A stretch of 64,000 nucleotides of DNA from Opitutus sp. (lineage in GTDB: Bacteria; Verrucomicrobiota; Verrucomicrobiae; Opitutales; Opitutaceae): positions 1-64,000 of the forward strand of contig SIBR01000008.1 of assembly GCA_009695065.1 (NCBI GenBank). The letters are read 5' to 3'. Position 1 is the stretch's first letter. Each line of letters starts with the position of its first letter. Shown here in pieces: positions 38,144 through 47,093 of this stretch. Under the pieces are notes generated by a model that worked only from the letters and a program-made list of their open reading frames with translations, was not told where the DNA came from and did not search any database. The translations under genes were made by a program, and so were the position numbers.

Positions 38144-39385
38144 TTAACGATTCGCACCGGACCGCATCGGAAACGGTGCCGCGGTCCGACCGGTGTGGTG
38201 ACGCCAGAACCAGCGAGCCATCGCGGGCAGCAGGATGATCGCGGCCACCATGCTGACCAAAAACATGAACGTGAGCAGCAGTCCCATGTCGGCCTGAAAC
38301 TTCATGTCGGGAAAAATCTAGGTGCTCACGCCGATCGCCAGCGTCCGGCCGGTGAAGACCACGGCAACGCCCGCGTCTTTGAGGGCGGAGAACATGGCGT
38401 CCTCGAAGTATTCGCCGGCCTTCAGCTCGGCCTGCAGCCGGGCGAAGATATAGATGCCGTAGTCGACGCCGAGGGCGACGACGGGCAGCGTTGACGTCTT
38501 CAAGCCGATGCCGAGGTAGGCCATGAGCGCGTAGGCGAGAAGGCTGACCAGGGCGAGCGGCACCACGATGCAAAGGGCGACCCGGACGTCGCGAAAGGTG
38601 ATCAGGCAGAGTGCGATCACGGCCCCGAAAACCCAGAGCAGGATCGGATGCCCGGCGGCGGCGACCACCTCGTTGGTGGCGGCCATCACGCCGGCGTTGC
38701 CGCTGGCGAGGAGAAATTTCGCCTTGGGCGAGGGATGCCCGGCGGCAAAGGCCTTCACCGCGTCGGTGACCGCGAGGAGCGTCTCGGCCTTGTGGTCCGA
38801 GAGAAAAATCATGACGGGCATCACACTGGCGTCGGCGTTGAGCAGGCTGGTGGCGGTCTCGATGGGCGAGACGACCTGCGCGAGCGTCTGCGGATTGCGG
38901 GGCAGGATGCGCCATTTCAAGGAACCCTCGCTGTAGCCCGCGTTGATCGTCTTGGCGACGGAGGGCAGCGAGACCACGGACTGCACGCCGGGAACGGCGC
39001 GGATCCGGCCTTCGAACTGGTCCATCAACGTGACAACCTCGTAGTCGACGCAGCCGTTGGGAACGGGCTCGACGATGGCGGAGAGGATATCGAGCCCGAT
39101 GCTGAACTTCGACGTGATGACGCGGGTGTCCTGATGGTAGCGGGAGTTTTGCCGCAACTCCGGAATGCCCGCCTGGGTGTCGCCGATGCGCACCGCGCTG
39201 TCCTTCCAGTAGCCCCAGGCCCCGAGCGCAAAACAGAGGACGATGATGACCATCGAGAGCCGCGGTTTCATGCTCCGGGCGAGCTTGTTCCAGAGGCGGT
39301 TGTCCCGGTGCAGCGGAGAGCCGAGCGGTGACGCGACGCGAACGTTTTGACGCCCGGCGTTTTTCAGCAAGGTTGCATGTTCCAC
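38144..39385 (-). pseudogene. C-terminal half of an RND/MMPL-family transporter, truncated and carrying an amber codon
   Basis: Matches the second half of an MMPL-type RND transporter (whole proteins have about 750-900 residues). What remains starts in the second-half first helix ([20 protein letters not shown]), then the periplasmic domain and helices around ILLWVFGAVIALCLITF and VALGVDYGIYIFARLQ. The entire N-terminal half is missing; the frame meets uvrA on the other strand. A TAG at 38318-38320 cuts it after TLAIGVST. The same frame continues IFPDMKFQADMGLLLTFMF to a TAA at 38144-38146. Trp is the expected residue at the stop. Two independent lesions indicate a real pseudogene. Confidence 0.87.
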
Positions 39386-39387
39386 TC

Positions 39388-42252
39388 ATGCACGCCCCAA
39401 CCCACATTCACATCAAAGGTGCGCGCGAACACAATTTGCAGAACCTCGAGTTGCGCATTCCCCGCGGCAAGCTCGTGGTCATCACCGGCCCGAGCGGCTC
39501 CGGAAAATCGTCGCTCGCCTTCGACACGATCTACGCGGAGGGCTACCGCAAATACATCGAGTCGCTGAGCACGCAGGCCCGGCAGGTGCTCGACCAGCTG
39601 AAGCGGCCGGAGGTCGATTTCATTCACGGCCTCTCGCCGGTGCTCGCGATCGAGCAGCGAACCGGCGGCGGCGGTCCCCGCAGCACGATCGCGACGGCGA
39701 CGGAGATCGCCGACTACGCCCAGTTGCTCTGGGCGCTCGTCGGCGAGCAACAGTGTCCGAAGGATGACGGCCGGGTCGTGCAGCGTTCGTTGGCCGACAA
39801 TGTGCAGCGGGTGTTGGCGGAATGCGCCGGAGAACGGGTGATGTTGCTCGCCCCCGCGCTGCGCGCCAAACCCAGCGTTCTGCGCGACGAGCTGCCCCGC
39901 CTCCGGCAGCGCGGCTTTCAACGCGTGCGGTTGGACGGTGAGATCAAGACGCTGGACGACACCCGCATCCTGCCCACCGGCATCGGGACCCGCGAAATCG
40001 TGGTCGATCTGGTGGTGGACCGGCTGGTGGCGACGGTAGATCAGCGGAGCCGTCTGGCCGACTCGCTCGAGCTGGCGTTTCGCGAGGGGAATGATCGGGC
40101 GATCGTGCTCGCCCAGAAAAATGCCGAGGACCCGTGGCGCGAGCTGCAACTCAGCCAGTCGCGGGCGTGCGAAATTTGCGGGGACGTTTTTGAGAAACTG
40201 GCGCCCCGGCATTTCTCGTTCAGTCATCGCGAGGGCGCCTGCCCGACGTGCGACGGGCTCGGTCGCAAGCTGCGCTTCGTGCCCGAACTGGTCATCCCCG
40301 ATCCCGAAAAATCGGTGCGGGAAGGGGCGATCAAGCCCTGGCGGATCGGAGGAAAAAATCTCATCATCAAACACAACGCGCAGCTCAAACAGCTGGCGGA
40401 GCAACTGCCGTTCGACGCCGATGTGCCGTGGAAGAAACTGCCGGAGGAGACGCGCCAAGTGCTGCTGCGGGGAGCGGGAGAGCGCCAGTTTGCCTTCAAG
40501 CTGCGCCGCATGCGCGAGGCGAAGGCGATGCCGTTTGCCGGGATCATCGGCGATCTGGAGGAAAGTTTCCGGCACACGGACAGCGATGGCTTCCGCGCCC
40601 GCCTGACAACGTTCATGGTGAGCGGCGAGTGTCCCGAATGTCATGGCACTCGGTTGAGTGCCCACAGCGGGGCCGTGCGCGTCGCGGGCAAGACCTTCCC
40701 GGAATTCATGGCCTTCGATGTGGCCGGGGCCCACGGTTTCGCCCGCGATCTCGTGGCGATGCACGGGGCGGGCGAGGCCACCCGCGAGGTGGTCACGGGC
40801 ATCGAACAGCGCCTGCACTTCCTGCTCGAGACGGGTCTCGGTTACCTGACATTGGAACGCGACTACGGCACCCTGTCCGGCGGAGAAGCGCAACGTGTGC
40901 GGCTGGCGACGCAGCTGGGCATGGGACTGGTGGGGGTAATTTATGTGCTCGATGAACCGAGCATCGGTCTGCACCCGCACGACAATCAGAAGCTGCTCGA
41001 CACGATCGTGGCCCTGCGCGATCGCGGCAACACCGTGCTGGTCGTGGAGCACGACGAGGACACCATCCGCCTCGCCGACGAACTCATCGAACTCGGACCC
41101 GAAGCCGGCCGCGAGGGCGGGCAGTTGCTTTTTCAGGGCTCGCCCGAGGCCTGTGCGCGGCTTTCGGCAAAGCAGTCCCGGACGGGGCCCTATCTCTCGG
41201 GCAAACTGTCCGTGTTGCGCGACGCCAAGGGGAAAACACCGGATGGCGCCTGGCTGACGGTGCGCGAGGCACGGGCCAACAACCTCCGCGGAATCGACGC
41301 CAAATTCCCGGTGGGTTTGCTGACGTGCGTGACCGGCGTCAGCGGTTCGGGCAAGAGCACGCTGGTCAACGATGTGCTGGCCGCCGCGGCCGCGCGAAAG
41401 CTCAACGGCGCGAAGACGATTCCCGGCCAACACCGGCAGATCGAAAATCTGGATTTCTTCGAGAAGCTCGTGCAGGTCGATCAGGAGCCGATCGGACGCA
41501 GCCCGCGGTCGAATCCCGCGAGCTATGTCGACCTGCTCCCCCTGTTGCGTGACCTCTACGCCCAGGTGCCGCTCGCTAAGGTCCGCGGCTACAAGGCCAG
41601 CCGGTTCTCCTTCAACGTGCGTGGCGGCCGTTGTGAGCGCTGTCAGGGCGACGGCATGATCAAGCTCGACATGCAGTTCATGCCGGACGCCTACGCGCCG
41701 TGTCCCAGCTGCGGCGGCCGCCGCTTCAACCGCGAGACCCTTGAGATCTTGTTTCACGGGAAATCGATCGCCGACGTGCTGGACATGACGGTGCGGGAGG
41801 CGATCGCGCTCTTCCGCAATATTCCGCGCGTGATGGACAAGCTGCAGACGCTGGATGCGGTCGGACTGGGTTACCTGAGTCTTGGGCAGTCGGCGACGAC
41901 CCTTTCCGGCGGCGAAGCACAGCGGATCAAACTTTCGCTGGAGCTGAGCAAGCGGCAGCAGGGCGCGACGCTCTACGTCCTCGATGAACCGACGACTGGC
42001 CTGCACTGGACCGACATCCAGAAACTGATGGATCTGCTCTTCAAACTGCGCGATGCGGGCAACACGGTGATCGTCATCGAGCACAATCTGGATGTGATCA
42101 ATCTGGCCGACTGGCTGATCGATCTGGGGCCGGGGGGAGGGCGCGAAGGCGGCGAGCTGATTTATGCCGGCACCCGGACCGAGATTGAGGACTGCGAGCG
42201 GTCGCTCACCGGCAAGGCGCTCAAGCGCTGGCGCGGCACGCCACGCGGTTAA
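39388..42252 (+). CDS. uvrA: Excinuclease ABC subunit A, 954 aa
   Basis: Damage-recognition ATPase of nucleotide excision repair. Two ABC units are complete: Walker [10 protein letters not shown] and GVSGSGKST, signatures [14 protein letters not shown] and [14 protein letters not shown], and Walker [15 protein letters not shown] and [13 protein letters not shown]. Zinc modules are CEIC...CPTC in the first half and CERCQGDG...CPSC in the second. The ATG at 39388 ([19 protein letters not shown]) is chosen over the longer frame because it begins at the family start. UvrB and UvrC are not in the window. Confidence 0.97.
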   Translation: MHAPTHIHIKGAREHNLQNLELRIPRGKLVVITGPSGSGKSSLAFDTIYAEGYRKYIESLSTQARQVLDQLKRPEVDFIHGLSPVLAIEQRTGGGGPRSTIATATEIADYAQLLWALVGEQQCPKDDGRVVQRSLADNVQRVLAECAGERVMLLAPALRAKPSVLRDELPRLRQRGFQRVRLDGEIKTLDDTRILPTGIGTREIVVDLVVDRLVATVDQRSRLADSLELAFREGNDRAIVLAQKNAEDPWRELQLSQSRACEICGDVFEKLAPRHFSFSHREGACPTCDGLGRKLRFVPELVIPDPEKSVREGAIKPWRIGGKNLIIKHNAQLKQLAEQLPFDADVPWKKLPEETRQVLLRGAGERQFAFKLRRMREAKAMPFAGIIGDLEESFRHTDSDGFRARLTTFMVSGECPECHGTRLSAHSGAVRVAGKTFPEFMAFDVAGAHGFARDLVAMHGAGEATREVVTGIEQRLHFLLETGLGYLTLERDYGTLSGGEAQRVRLATQLGMGLVGVIYVLDEPSIGLHPHDNQKLLDTIVALRDRGNTVLVVEHDEDTIRLADELIELGPEAGREGGQLLFQGSPEACARLSAKQSRTGPYLSGKLSVLRDAKGKTPDGAWLTVREARANNLRGIDAKFPVGLLTCVTGVSGSGKSTLVNDVLAAAAARKLNGAKTIPGQHRQIENLDFFEKLVQVDQEPIGRSPRSNPASYVDLLPLLRDLYAQVPLAKVRGYKASRFSFNVRGGRCERCQGDGMIKLDMQFMPDAYAPCPSCGGRRFNRETLEILFHGKSIADVLDMTVREAIALFRNIPRVMDKLQTLDAVGLGYLSLGQSATTLSGGEAQRIKLSLELSKRQQGATLYVLDEPTTGLHWTDIQKLMDLLFKLRDAGNTVIVIEHNLDVINLADWLIDLGPGGGREGGELIYAGTRTEIEDCERSLTGKALKRWRGTPRG

Positions 42253-43059
42253 ATAATTTCTCCAGCCCCCGCCTCGCGAGTGGTCTTCGTCCAGTGGGCG
42301 AGCCCGGTTCGCGCGGTCTCCCGGGGGCCGCAGGTTGGGCTCAGAATCCGCGGTCGCCGCCGCCCGTACGTCCCCCGCGCTTCTTCCATGAATCGAAGCG
42401 TGGTCGTTGCCTGGACGCAGACGGGCTTTCCCTTCTGGAGGGGAGGGGCGTAGGTGGTGAGCGCGATGGCTCTTTGCGCCGGGCCGATAAACTCGGGACG
42501 CAGCTTTTCCGGGAAGACGGGATTGACGGTCGTGCCGTCGGGCGCGACGACGAAATCAACCTTGATTTTCTCGTCGATCTTGGGGCCGGCAAGCGAAGGC
42601 GGAAACTCGGGTTTCACTTCCTTTTTCACCTTCAACTTTCCACTGAACTCCTTCCGGGCGAGGGCCGGCTCGGGCAGGATCAGGAACACCTTGCGCTTGA
42701 ACACCGCATTCACCTGTTGATCGAATGGGGCGTAAAACTGGAAAGGAACGTTTACTTTGAATTCGGATGGTACGCCGTCCCGAACGCCCGGCTCAAATTG
42801 CCACTGGCTGACCACCGCGAGCGCCGCCTTGCCGAAGGCATCGTGGTCCGACCTTGCAACGCTTGCGTCGGGCGACCGAGCCGTCCGCTTTGACGGTCAA
42901 GGCAATTTCGCCGCCGCTGCGTCCGCTGTCGATGCGTTCGCTGGGGTAGACCGGCGAAGGGGTTTTAACGGGCTTCGGCCCGACACTGTCGGCGGGTGCG
43001 ACCAAGGCGGCCAGCACGAGCCATCCGGCAATCGAATATGCGGTCAGCGTCTTTTTCAT
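42249..43059 (-). pseudogene. TonB/energy-transducer-like exported protein, frameshifted
   Basis: Starts MKKTLTAYSIAGWLVLAALV (signal peptide, ATG at 43059), followed by a TonB-C-like domain (KTPSPVYPSERIDSGRSGGE). At 42870-42872 a GGG run (CCC on the coding strand) seems to hold one extra base. Dropping one C joins VKADGSVA to DASVARSDHDAFGKAA, giving a continuous protein with two TonB-C-like repeats (AALAVVSQWQFEPGV and VDFVVAPDGTTVNP). Near 42395 a second shift may exist: an alternative frame ends RFDSWKKRGGRTGGGDRGF at 42341, a more natural C-terminus than the frame ending at 42249. Pseudogene or homopolymer errors. Confidence 0.75.
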
Positions 43060-43142
43060 ATTGGAGCGGGGCGGTAAGGGTCGGGGCCGATGTGATTGCG
43101 GCGCCCGCAACGGGGGATTTTCGAAGTTACGGGTCAGACGCT

Positions 43143-43214
43143 CCGGCGGCTATTTCATTTCGCCGCCGGCAGGAGTTATTATTTACGCGGGGCGGCCTTG
43201 CCCGACCGCCCCGC
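43143..43214. repeat. Two adjacent hairpins between yebC and the TonB-like locus
   Basis: CCGGCGGC (43143-43150) pairs with GCCGCCGG (43162-43169), and GCGGGGCGG (43187-43195) with CCGCCCCGC (43206-43214). They lie 40-110 bp beyond the yebC stop and may end its transcript, but no proper T tract follows either on the minus strand. Confidence 0.45.
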
Positions 43215-43254
43215 GCGGGGGCGCAATTTTTGGACCCCGGCAGATTTCAGCCGC

Positions 43255-43986
43255 CTACTTGACCGCCGCCCAGACCCGTTGCACGTCGTCGTTATCTTCA
43301 AGGGCCTGAAGAAATTCGCCGACTTCGCCACTCTGTCCCTCATCTAGGGTGGGATACATCTTCGCCACGTAGCCAAGCTCCGCGGTGATGACTTGCCAGC
43401 CGTTCTGCTTCAGCCAAGTGGCCGCGGCGTGAACGGCCGCGCGACCGGTGAGAAAACGAGCCCCGGCATATCCCTCGGGTATGTCGTCGTTCTGCGCATG
43501 CGTCAGCGGCTGGAATTCGTTGGCGCCGGCTTCGATGCCTGCGGCTTCCAGATCCGCCGCGGCGTCCGGATGGTGGGCTTCGACGATGCCGGCATGATCG
43601 AACAGGAATTTATTGCTGCCCGCGCCGCCGAGCGTCCCCTTCTTGAAAAGCAGACGGATATCTCCGGCACTGCGGTTGTGATTGTCGGTCATGACTTCGA
43701 CGATGACCGGCACCTTGTGCGGTGCATAGCCTTCGTAGACGACATGCTCCAGGGCAAGTTTGTCGTCGCCACCGCCAGATCCTTTGCTGATGGCCCGCTG
43801 GATCACATCGCGGGTCACGCTGGCCTTCTTGGCCTTCTCCACCGCGGCGAACAGTCGGGCATTGGCCTCGATGTCGGCACCGCCAAGTTTAGCCGCGACG
43901 GTGATTTCCTTGACCAGTTTGCCGACGACCTGACCCTTTTTAAGGTTAACGATCGCGCGCTTTGCGTGGAGCCATTGACGTCCCAT
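43255..43986 (-). CDS. YebC/PmpR-family transcriptional or translational regulator, 243 aa
   Basis: DUF28 family, acting in bacteria as a DNA-binding regulator and, in recent work on relatives (TACO1, YebC2), as a translation factor for polyproline stretches. The N-terminal block MGRQWLHAKRAIVNLKKGQV is a slightly unusual variant of the family start. VTRDVIQRAISKGSGGGDD and YEGYAPHKVPVIVEVMTDN are typical. Full length. It stands alone on the minus strand. Confidence 0.93.
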   Translation of the reverse strand: MGRQWLHAKRAIVNLKKGQVVGKLVKEITVAAKLGGADIEANARLFAAVEKAKKASVTRDVIQRAISKGSGGGDDKLALEHVVYEGYAPHKVPVIVEVMTDNHNRSAGDIRLLFKKGTLGGAGSNKFLFDHAGIVEAHHPDAAADLEAAGIEAGANEFQPLTHAQNDDIPEGYAGARFLTGRAAVHAAATWLKQNGWQVITAELGYVAKMYPTLDEGQSGEVGEFLQALEDNDDVQRVWAAVK

Positions 43987-44037
43987 GGCAGGGAGAGTGG
44001 TAACGGCGGCGACGTGGGCAACGCCGAAGTGCGGTGC

Positions 44038-44178
44038 CTAATGATTGCATTCGCCGCTGTAGCAAAGCCAGCACATCAAAAGTACAATCACCGAGAATAT
44101 CGCGACCAGAAGCATGTCAGCCGATTTGGGGGAGAAGCGGGGTTGAAGCTGATGCGAAGCAAACGTGGAACGAGGCAT
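44038..44178 (-). CDS. Possible small membrane protein, 46 aa
   Basis: A tentative call. From the ATG at 44178 the frame reads MPRSTFASHQLQPRFSPKSA and then a strongly hydrophobic helix MLLVAIFSVIVLLMCWLCYS before ending GECNH. No clear ribosome binding site was seen and no family is recognised. The helix is the only argument for coding. Confidence 0.35.
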   Translation of the reverse strand: MPRSTFASHQLQPRFSPKSADMLLVAIFSVIVLLMCWLCYSGECNH

Positions 44179-44351
44179 TGGCCAGCTTAAAGATCGTTTT
44201 ATCCCGGCGAAATCATTTTGAACGTTTCCGCGCTGGGGAGTGCCCGGGATCAGTCCGGGTGGTTTCGAACTAGGATGTCGCGGGTAACAAAACGCGTCTT
44301 GAGCGCTTTTCCTTTGCGCCGACCGCCGGGTTTTGGCGGCATTCTGCCTTG

Positions 44352-45533
44352 GTGCCACCCGCCCTGCCGACGATTGCTCATTTGGATGCCGACGCGTTTT
44401 TCGTGTCGTGCGAGCTGGCGTTGCAGCCTGAACTGCGGGGCAGGAAATGCGCGGTTGGAGGGCGTGAGCGCGGGATCATTTCCTCGGCCAGTTACGAGGC
44501 GAGAGCCTGTGGGGTCTACACGCCGATGCCGACTCAGCGGGCGCTGAAGGTCTGTCCGGATCTCATTATGTTGCCGCACACCGCGGGGCTTTATAGCCGC
44601 GTGTCCCGACAGATGTTCGATCTCTGCGAGACGCTCACACCGCTCGTGGAGCGCAATTCGATCGACGAAGGCTATCTCGATCTCGGCCCTTGTGGCGACG
44701 AATCGACGGCGGCGATCGAGGGCAGGGTCCGCGCGCTGCAGCAGCGCATCTGGGCCGAATTGCAGATTCCCACGTCTTTCGGACTGGCCGTGAACAAACT
44801 GGTGGCGCAAATCGCATCGAAGCTGCGCAAGCCCCGTGGCCTAGTCGTGGTGCCGCCCGGCACCGAAGCGGATTTTCTCGCGCCGTTGCCGGTGGGGAAG
44901 CTGCCGGGGGTGGGCCCCAAGACCGAGCAGATCCTCGCTGAACAGCATGGGATAAGATTCGTGCGCGACTTCAGTGCCCGGACGGAGCGGGAACTGCAGG
45001 CGATTTTCGGCGACGGGTGGCGCGCCATGCGGGCAGCGGCGCGCGGGGAGGACGACCGCCCCGTGGACATCGAACACGCTGACGCCAAAAGTTATTCCGA
45101 GCAGGAGACCTTTGGAACGGATATCGCGGATTTCACGGAGATCGAACGGATCGCGAAGCGCATGATCGACGCCTTGATGGCGAAGGTGCGCGATGATCGA
45201 AAACGCGTGCGGACGATGACCGTCAAGGTCCGCTACCCCGATTTCACTCAGGCGACGCAGGCCCGGAGCCTGAAGACTGCGACGGACCTCGAGACCGCGT
45301 TTTACCCGTTGGTGGAGCCGTTGCTCCAAGCAGCCTGGAAAGCGCCAAGGCCGCTGCGGTTGGTGAGCGTGCGCCTTTCCGGAGTGGAGGAAGGGGCCGG
45401 ACAGTTGGAGATGTTCGCGCAGGCGGACGAGAAACGTCGCCGGCTCGCCGGCGTGCTCGACCAACTGAACCGCGGGGGCAAGATCTCGGTCGTACAACAC
45501 GGGCATCAACTCGAACGCAACCCAGCGCGTTGA
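44352..45533 (+). CDS. dinB: DNA polymerase IV (Y-family), 393 aa
   Basis: Error-prone translesion polymerase. The palm contains IAHLDADAFFVSCE (metal Asp) and NSIDEGYLDLG (SIDE motif). GLAVNKLVAQIASKLRKPRG and the helix-hairpin-helix LPGVGPKTEQIL follow, and the little-finger domain is complete. There is no ATG before the homology; GTG at 44352 or the adjacent TTG at 44349 must serve. The C-terminus lacks an obvious beta-clamp motif apart from QLEMFA. Confidence 0.93.
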   Translation: MPPALPTIAHLDADAFFVSCELALQPELRGRKCAVGGRERGIISSASYEARACGVYTPMPTQRALKVCPDLIMLPHTAGLYSRVSRQMFDLCETLTPLVERNSIDEGYLDLGPCGDESTAAIEGRVRALQQRIWAELQIPTSFGLAVNKLVAQIASKLRKPRGLVVVPPGTEADFLAPLPVGKLPGVGPKTEQILAEQHGIRFVRDFSARTERELQAIFGDGWRAMRAAARGEDDRPVDIEHADAKSYSEQETFGTDIADFTEIERIAKRMIDALMAKVRDDRKRVRTMTVKVRYPDFTQATQARSLKTATDLETAFYPLVEPLLQAAWKAPRPLRLVSVRLSGVEEGAGQLEMFAQADEKRRRLAGVLDQLNRGGKISVVQHGHQLERNPAR

Positions 45534-45616
45534 TTGCCGGGCACGGGGGCCGGGGATCGCCTCCAACGCAAAATTGACTCGGCGCCGGCAACCCGTGCAG
45601 TGATGACTACAGCTGC

Positions 45617-46180
45617 ATGGCGATCTACGAATACTACTGTCCGGACAATCACACGATCTACCAGTTTTACGCGAAGACGCTCGCGCAGAGTAAGACCACG
45701 CCGCGCTGCCCCGAAAATCCGAAATATCGAATGAAAAAACTCGTGTCGGCCTTCGCGGTCACCAAGGGCGGCAGGCAGGATGAGGGCGCAGCCGTGAAGT
45801 CCGGGCCGGAGGCCGGCGATTCGGCGGATGATGCTCGGATGGAGGCGGCGATGGGCGCGATGGAAAAAGAGTTTGCCCACGTGGACGAAAACGATCCGCG
45901 AGCGATGGCCCGGATGATGCGCAAGATGTCCGAGCTGACCGGAGAAAAGATTGATGGCGAAATGGAGGAGGTCGTGCGCAAGCTGGAAGAAGGGGCCGAC
46001 CCGGAATCGCTCGAAGAGCAATTCGGCGACGACGCCCCGGGCGAAACGGATCCTTACGGCGAGGGTCCGGGGCCCGGCGGCGATCCGGGCGCGGGCGGCG
46101 ATCCGAAGGAAGCGCGCCATCGCTTCCGGGTTCGACGGGCCGCGCCGCGGCGCGATCCGGCACTTTACGACTACGAATAG
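45617..46180 (+). CDS. FmdB-type zinc-ribbon protein with acidic and basic tail, 187 aa
   Basis: The first 45 residues (MAIYEYYCPDNHTIYQFYAK, then PRCPENPKYRMKKLVSAF) resemble the FmdB regulatory zinc-ribbon, though only two cysteines are seen, so metal binding may be altered. Residues about 85-140 form an acidic helical segment, then a Gly/Pro/Asp stretch and an Arg-rich end (RHRFRVRRAAPRRD). Function unknown; related proteins are common in Verrucomicrobia. It ends in TAG. Confidence 0.78.
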   Translation: MAIYEYYCPDNHTIYQFYAKTLAQSKTTPRCPENPKYRMKKLVSAFAVTKGGRQDEGAAVKSGPEAGDSADDARMEAAMGAMEKEFAHVDENDPRAMARMMRKMSELTGEKIDGEMEEVVRKLEEGADPESLEEQFGDDAPGETDPYGEGPGPGGDPGAGGDPKEARHRFRVRRAAPRRDPALYDYE

Positions 46181-46250
46181 CCGCCGCGGCGAAACCCGCG
46201 ATCAAAGGAAGGTGGTTTTCGCCCGATTAGTGTGTTTCCTGCACCGCTCC

Positions 46251-47048
46251 ATGTCTTCATCCGAACACGATCGCCGCATTGCCGCGGCTCAACACGCCGT
46301 CTTGGCCCAGACCGACCTCCTACACCGCGAATTCGGGCGGGCGGAAAGCAAGTGGAAGAGCGACGGCACGCGCGTGACCGCGGTGGACATAGCGATTTCC
46401 GAGGGAATTTTCCGCGAACTGCGGGCGCAGTTCCCGGGGGACCAGTATTTCAGCGAGGAACTGGCCGACACCTTCGATCCCATTCCGGTGAGCGCCCGGT
46501 TTTCCTGGGTGCTGGATCCCATCGACGGCACCAATAATTTCGCCCTCGGGATTCCGCACTGTGCGATCAGCCTCGCCTTGTGCGAATTCGGGGAGCCCGT
46601 CTACGGCGTGGTCTACGACCTGAGCCGGCGCGTCCTGATGCACGGTGGACCCGGCTATGGCGCCCTCGACGGGATCCGCCCGATGCGGGTGAGCACAGCG
46701 CCGACTAGCAAGGAGACGTTGATCGGATTTCACAGCCCCTCCGACAAGACGCTGGTACCGATGGCGAGCGGCGTGCTGTCGAATTTCAAGATTCGCGGCC
46801 TTGGCAGCGCGACCCTCCATCTCGCTTACGTGGCGGCCGGCATTCTCGACGGCTGCGTCGATTTTAATGTGAAGATCTGGGACCTCGCCGCGGCCATTCC
46901 CCTCGTGCGGGCGGCCGGAGGCGAAGTGCATTTCCTCAACGGCGAGCAGCTGCCGATGCGCACGTTTGACCTGAAAATGAGCCGGATTGTCTATCTGGCG
47001 GGAAGTCCGGCGATGGCGGTGCGCTTGCGCGGGCTGCTGAACGTTTGA
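46251..47048 (+). CDS. Inositol-monophosphatase-family phosphatase, 265 aa
   Basis: Mg-dependent sugar-phosphate phosphatase fold (IMPase/HisN/CysQ superfamily). The metal sites are FSEELADTF (Glu), WVLDPIDGTNNFALGIP (the DPIDGT motif) and VKIWDLAAAIPLVRAAGGE (the WD motif). The start at MSSSEHDRRIAAAQHAVLAQ is chosen because the upstream part of the frame is out of frame with FmdB coding. Substrate cannot be told from sequence. Confidence 0.92.
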   Translation: MSSSEHDRRIAAAQHAVLAQTDLLHREFGRAESKWKSDGTRVTAVDIAISEGIFRELRAQFPGDQYFSEELADTFDPIPVSARFSWVLDPIDGTNNFALGIPHCAISLALCEFGEPVYGVVYDLSRRVLMHGGPGYGALDGIRPMRVSTAPTSKETLIGFHSPSDKTLVPMASGVLSNFKIRGLGSATLHLAYVAAGILDGCVDFNVKIWDLAAAIPLVRAAGGEVHFLNGEQLPMRTFDLKMSRIVYLAGSPAMAVRLRGLLNV

Positions 47049-47093
47049 TTTGCGCCGGCGTGGCGCCGTCCGCGGGCGCCGCCTGGCGCCGGA

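Noticed and set aside
17557..38320. Reassigned or suppressed TAG codon encoding Trp
   Set aside because: TAG ends intact genes in this window (ggt at 20115-20117, the ceramidase-like gene, trmO and the FmdB-type gene), so it is a normal stop here. The interrupted genes are better explained by mutation or error.
36606..39407. A 933-codon minus-strand open frame across the AI-2E and RND loci
   Set aside because: It is out of frame with both recognised proteins, Arg/Pro-rich, and has no domain.
39364..42084. A 906-codon open frame antisense to uvrA
   Set aside because: It mirrors uvrA codon structure and has no homology-like features.
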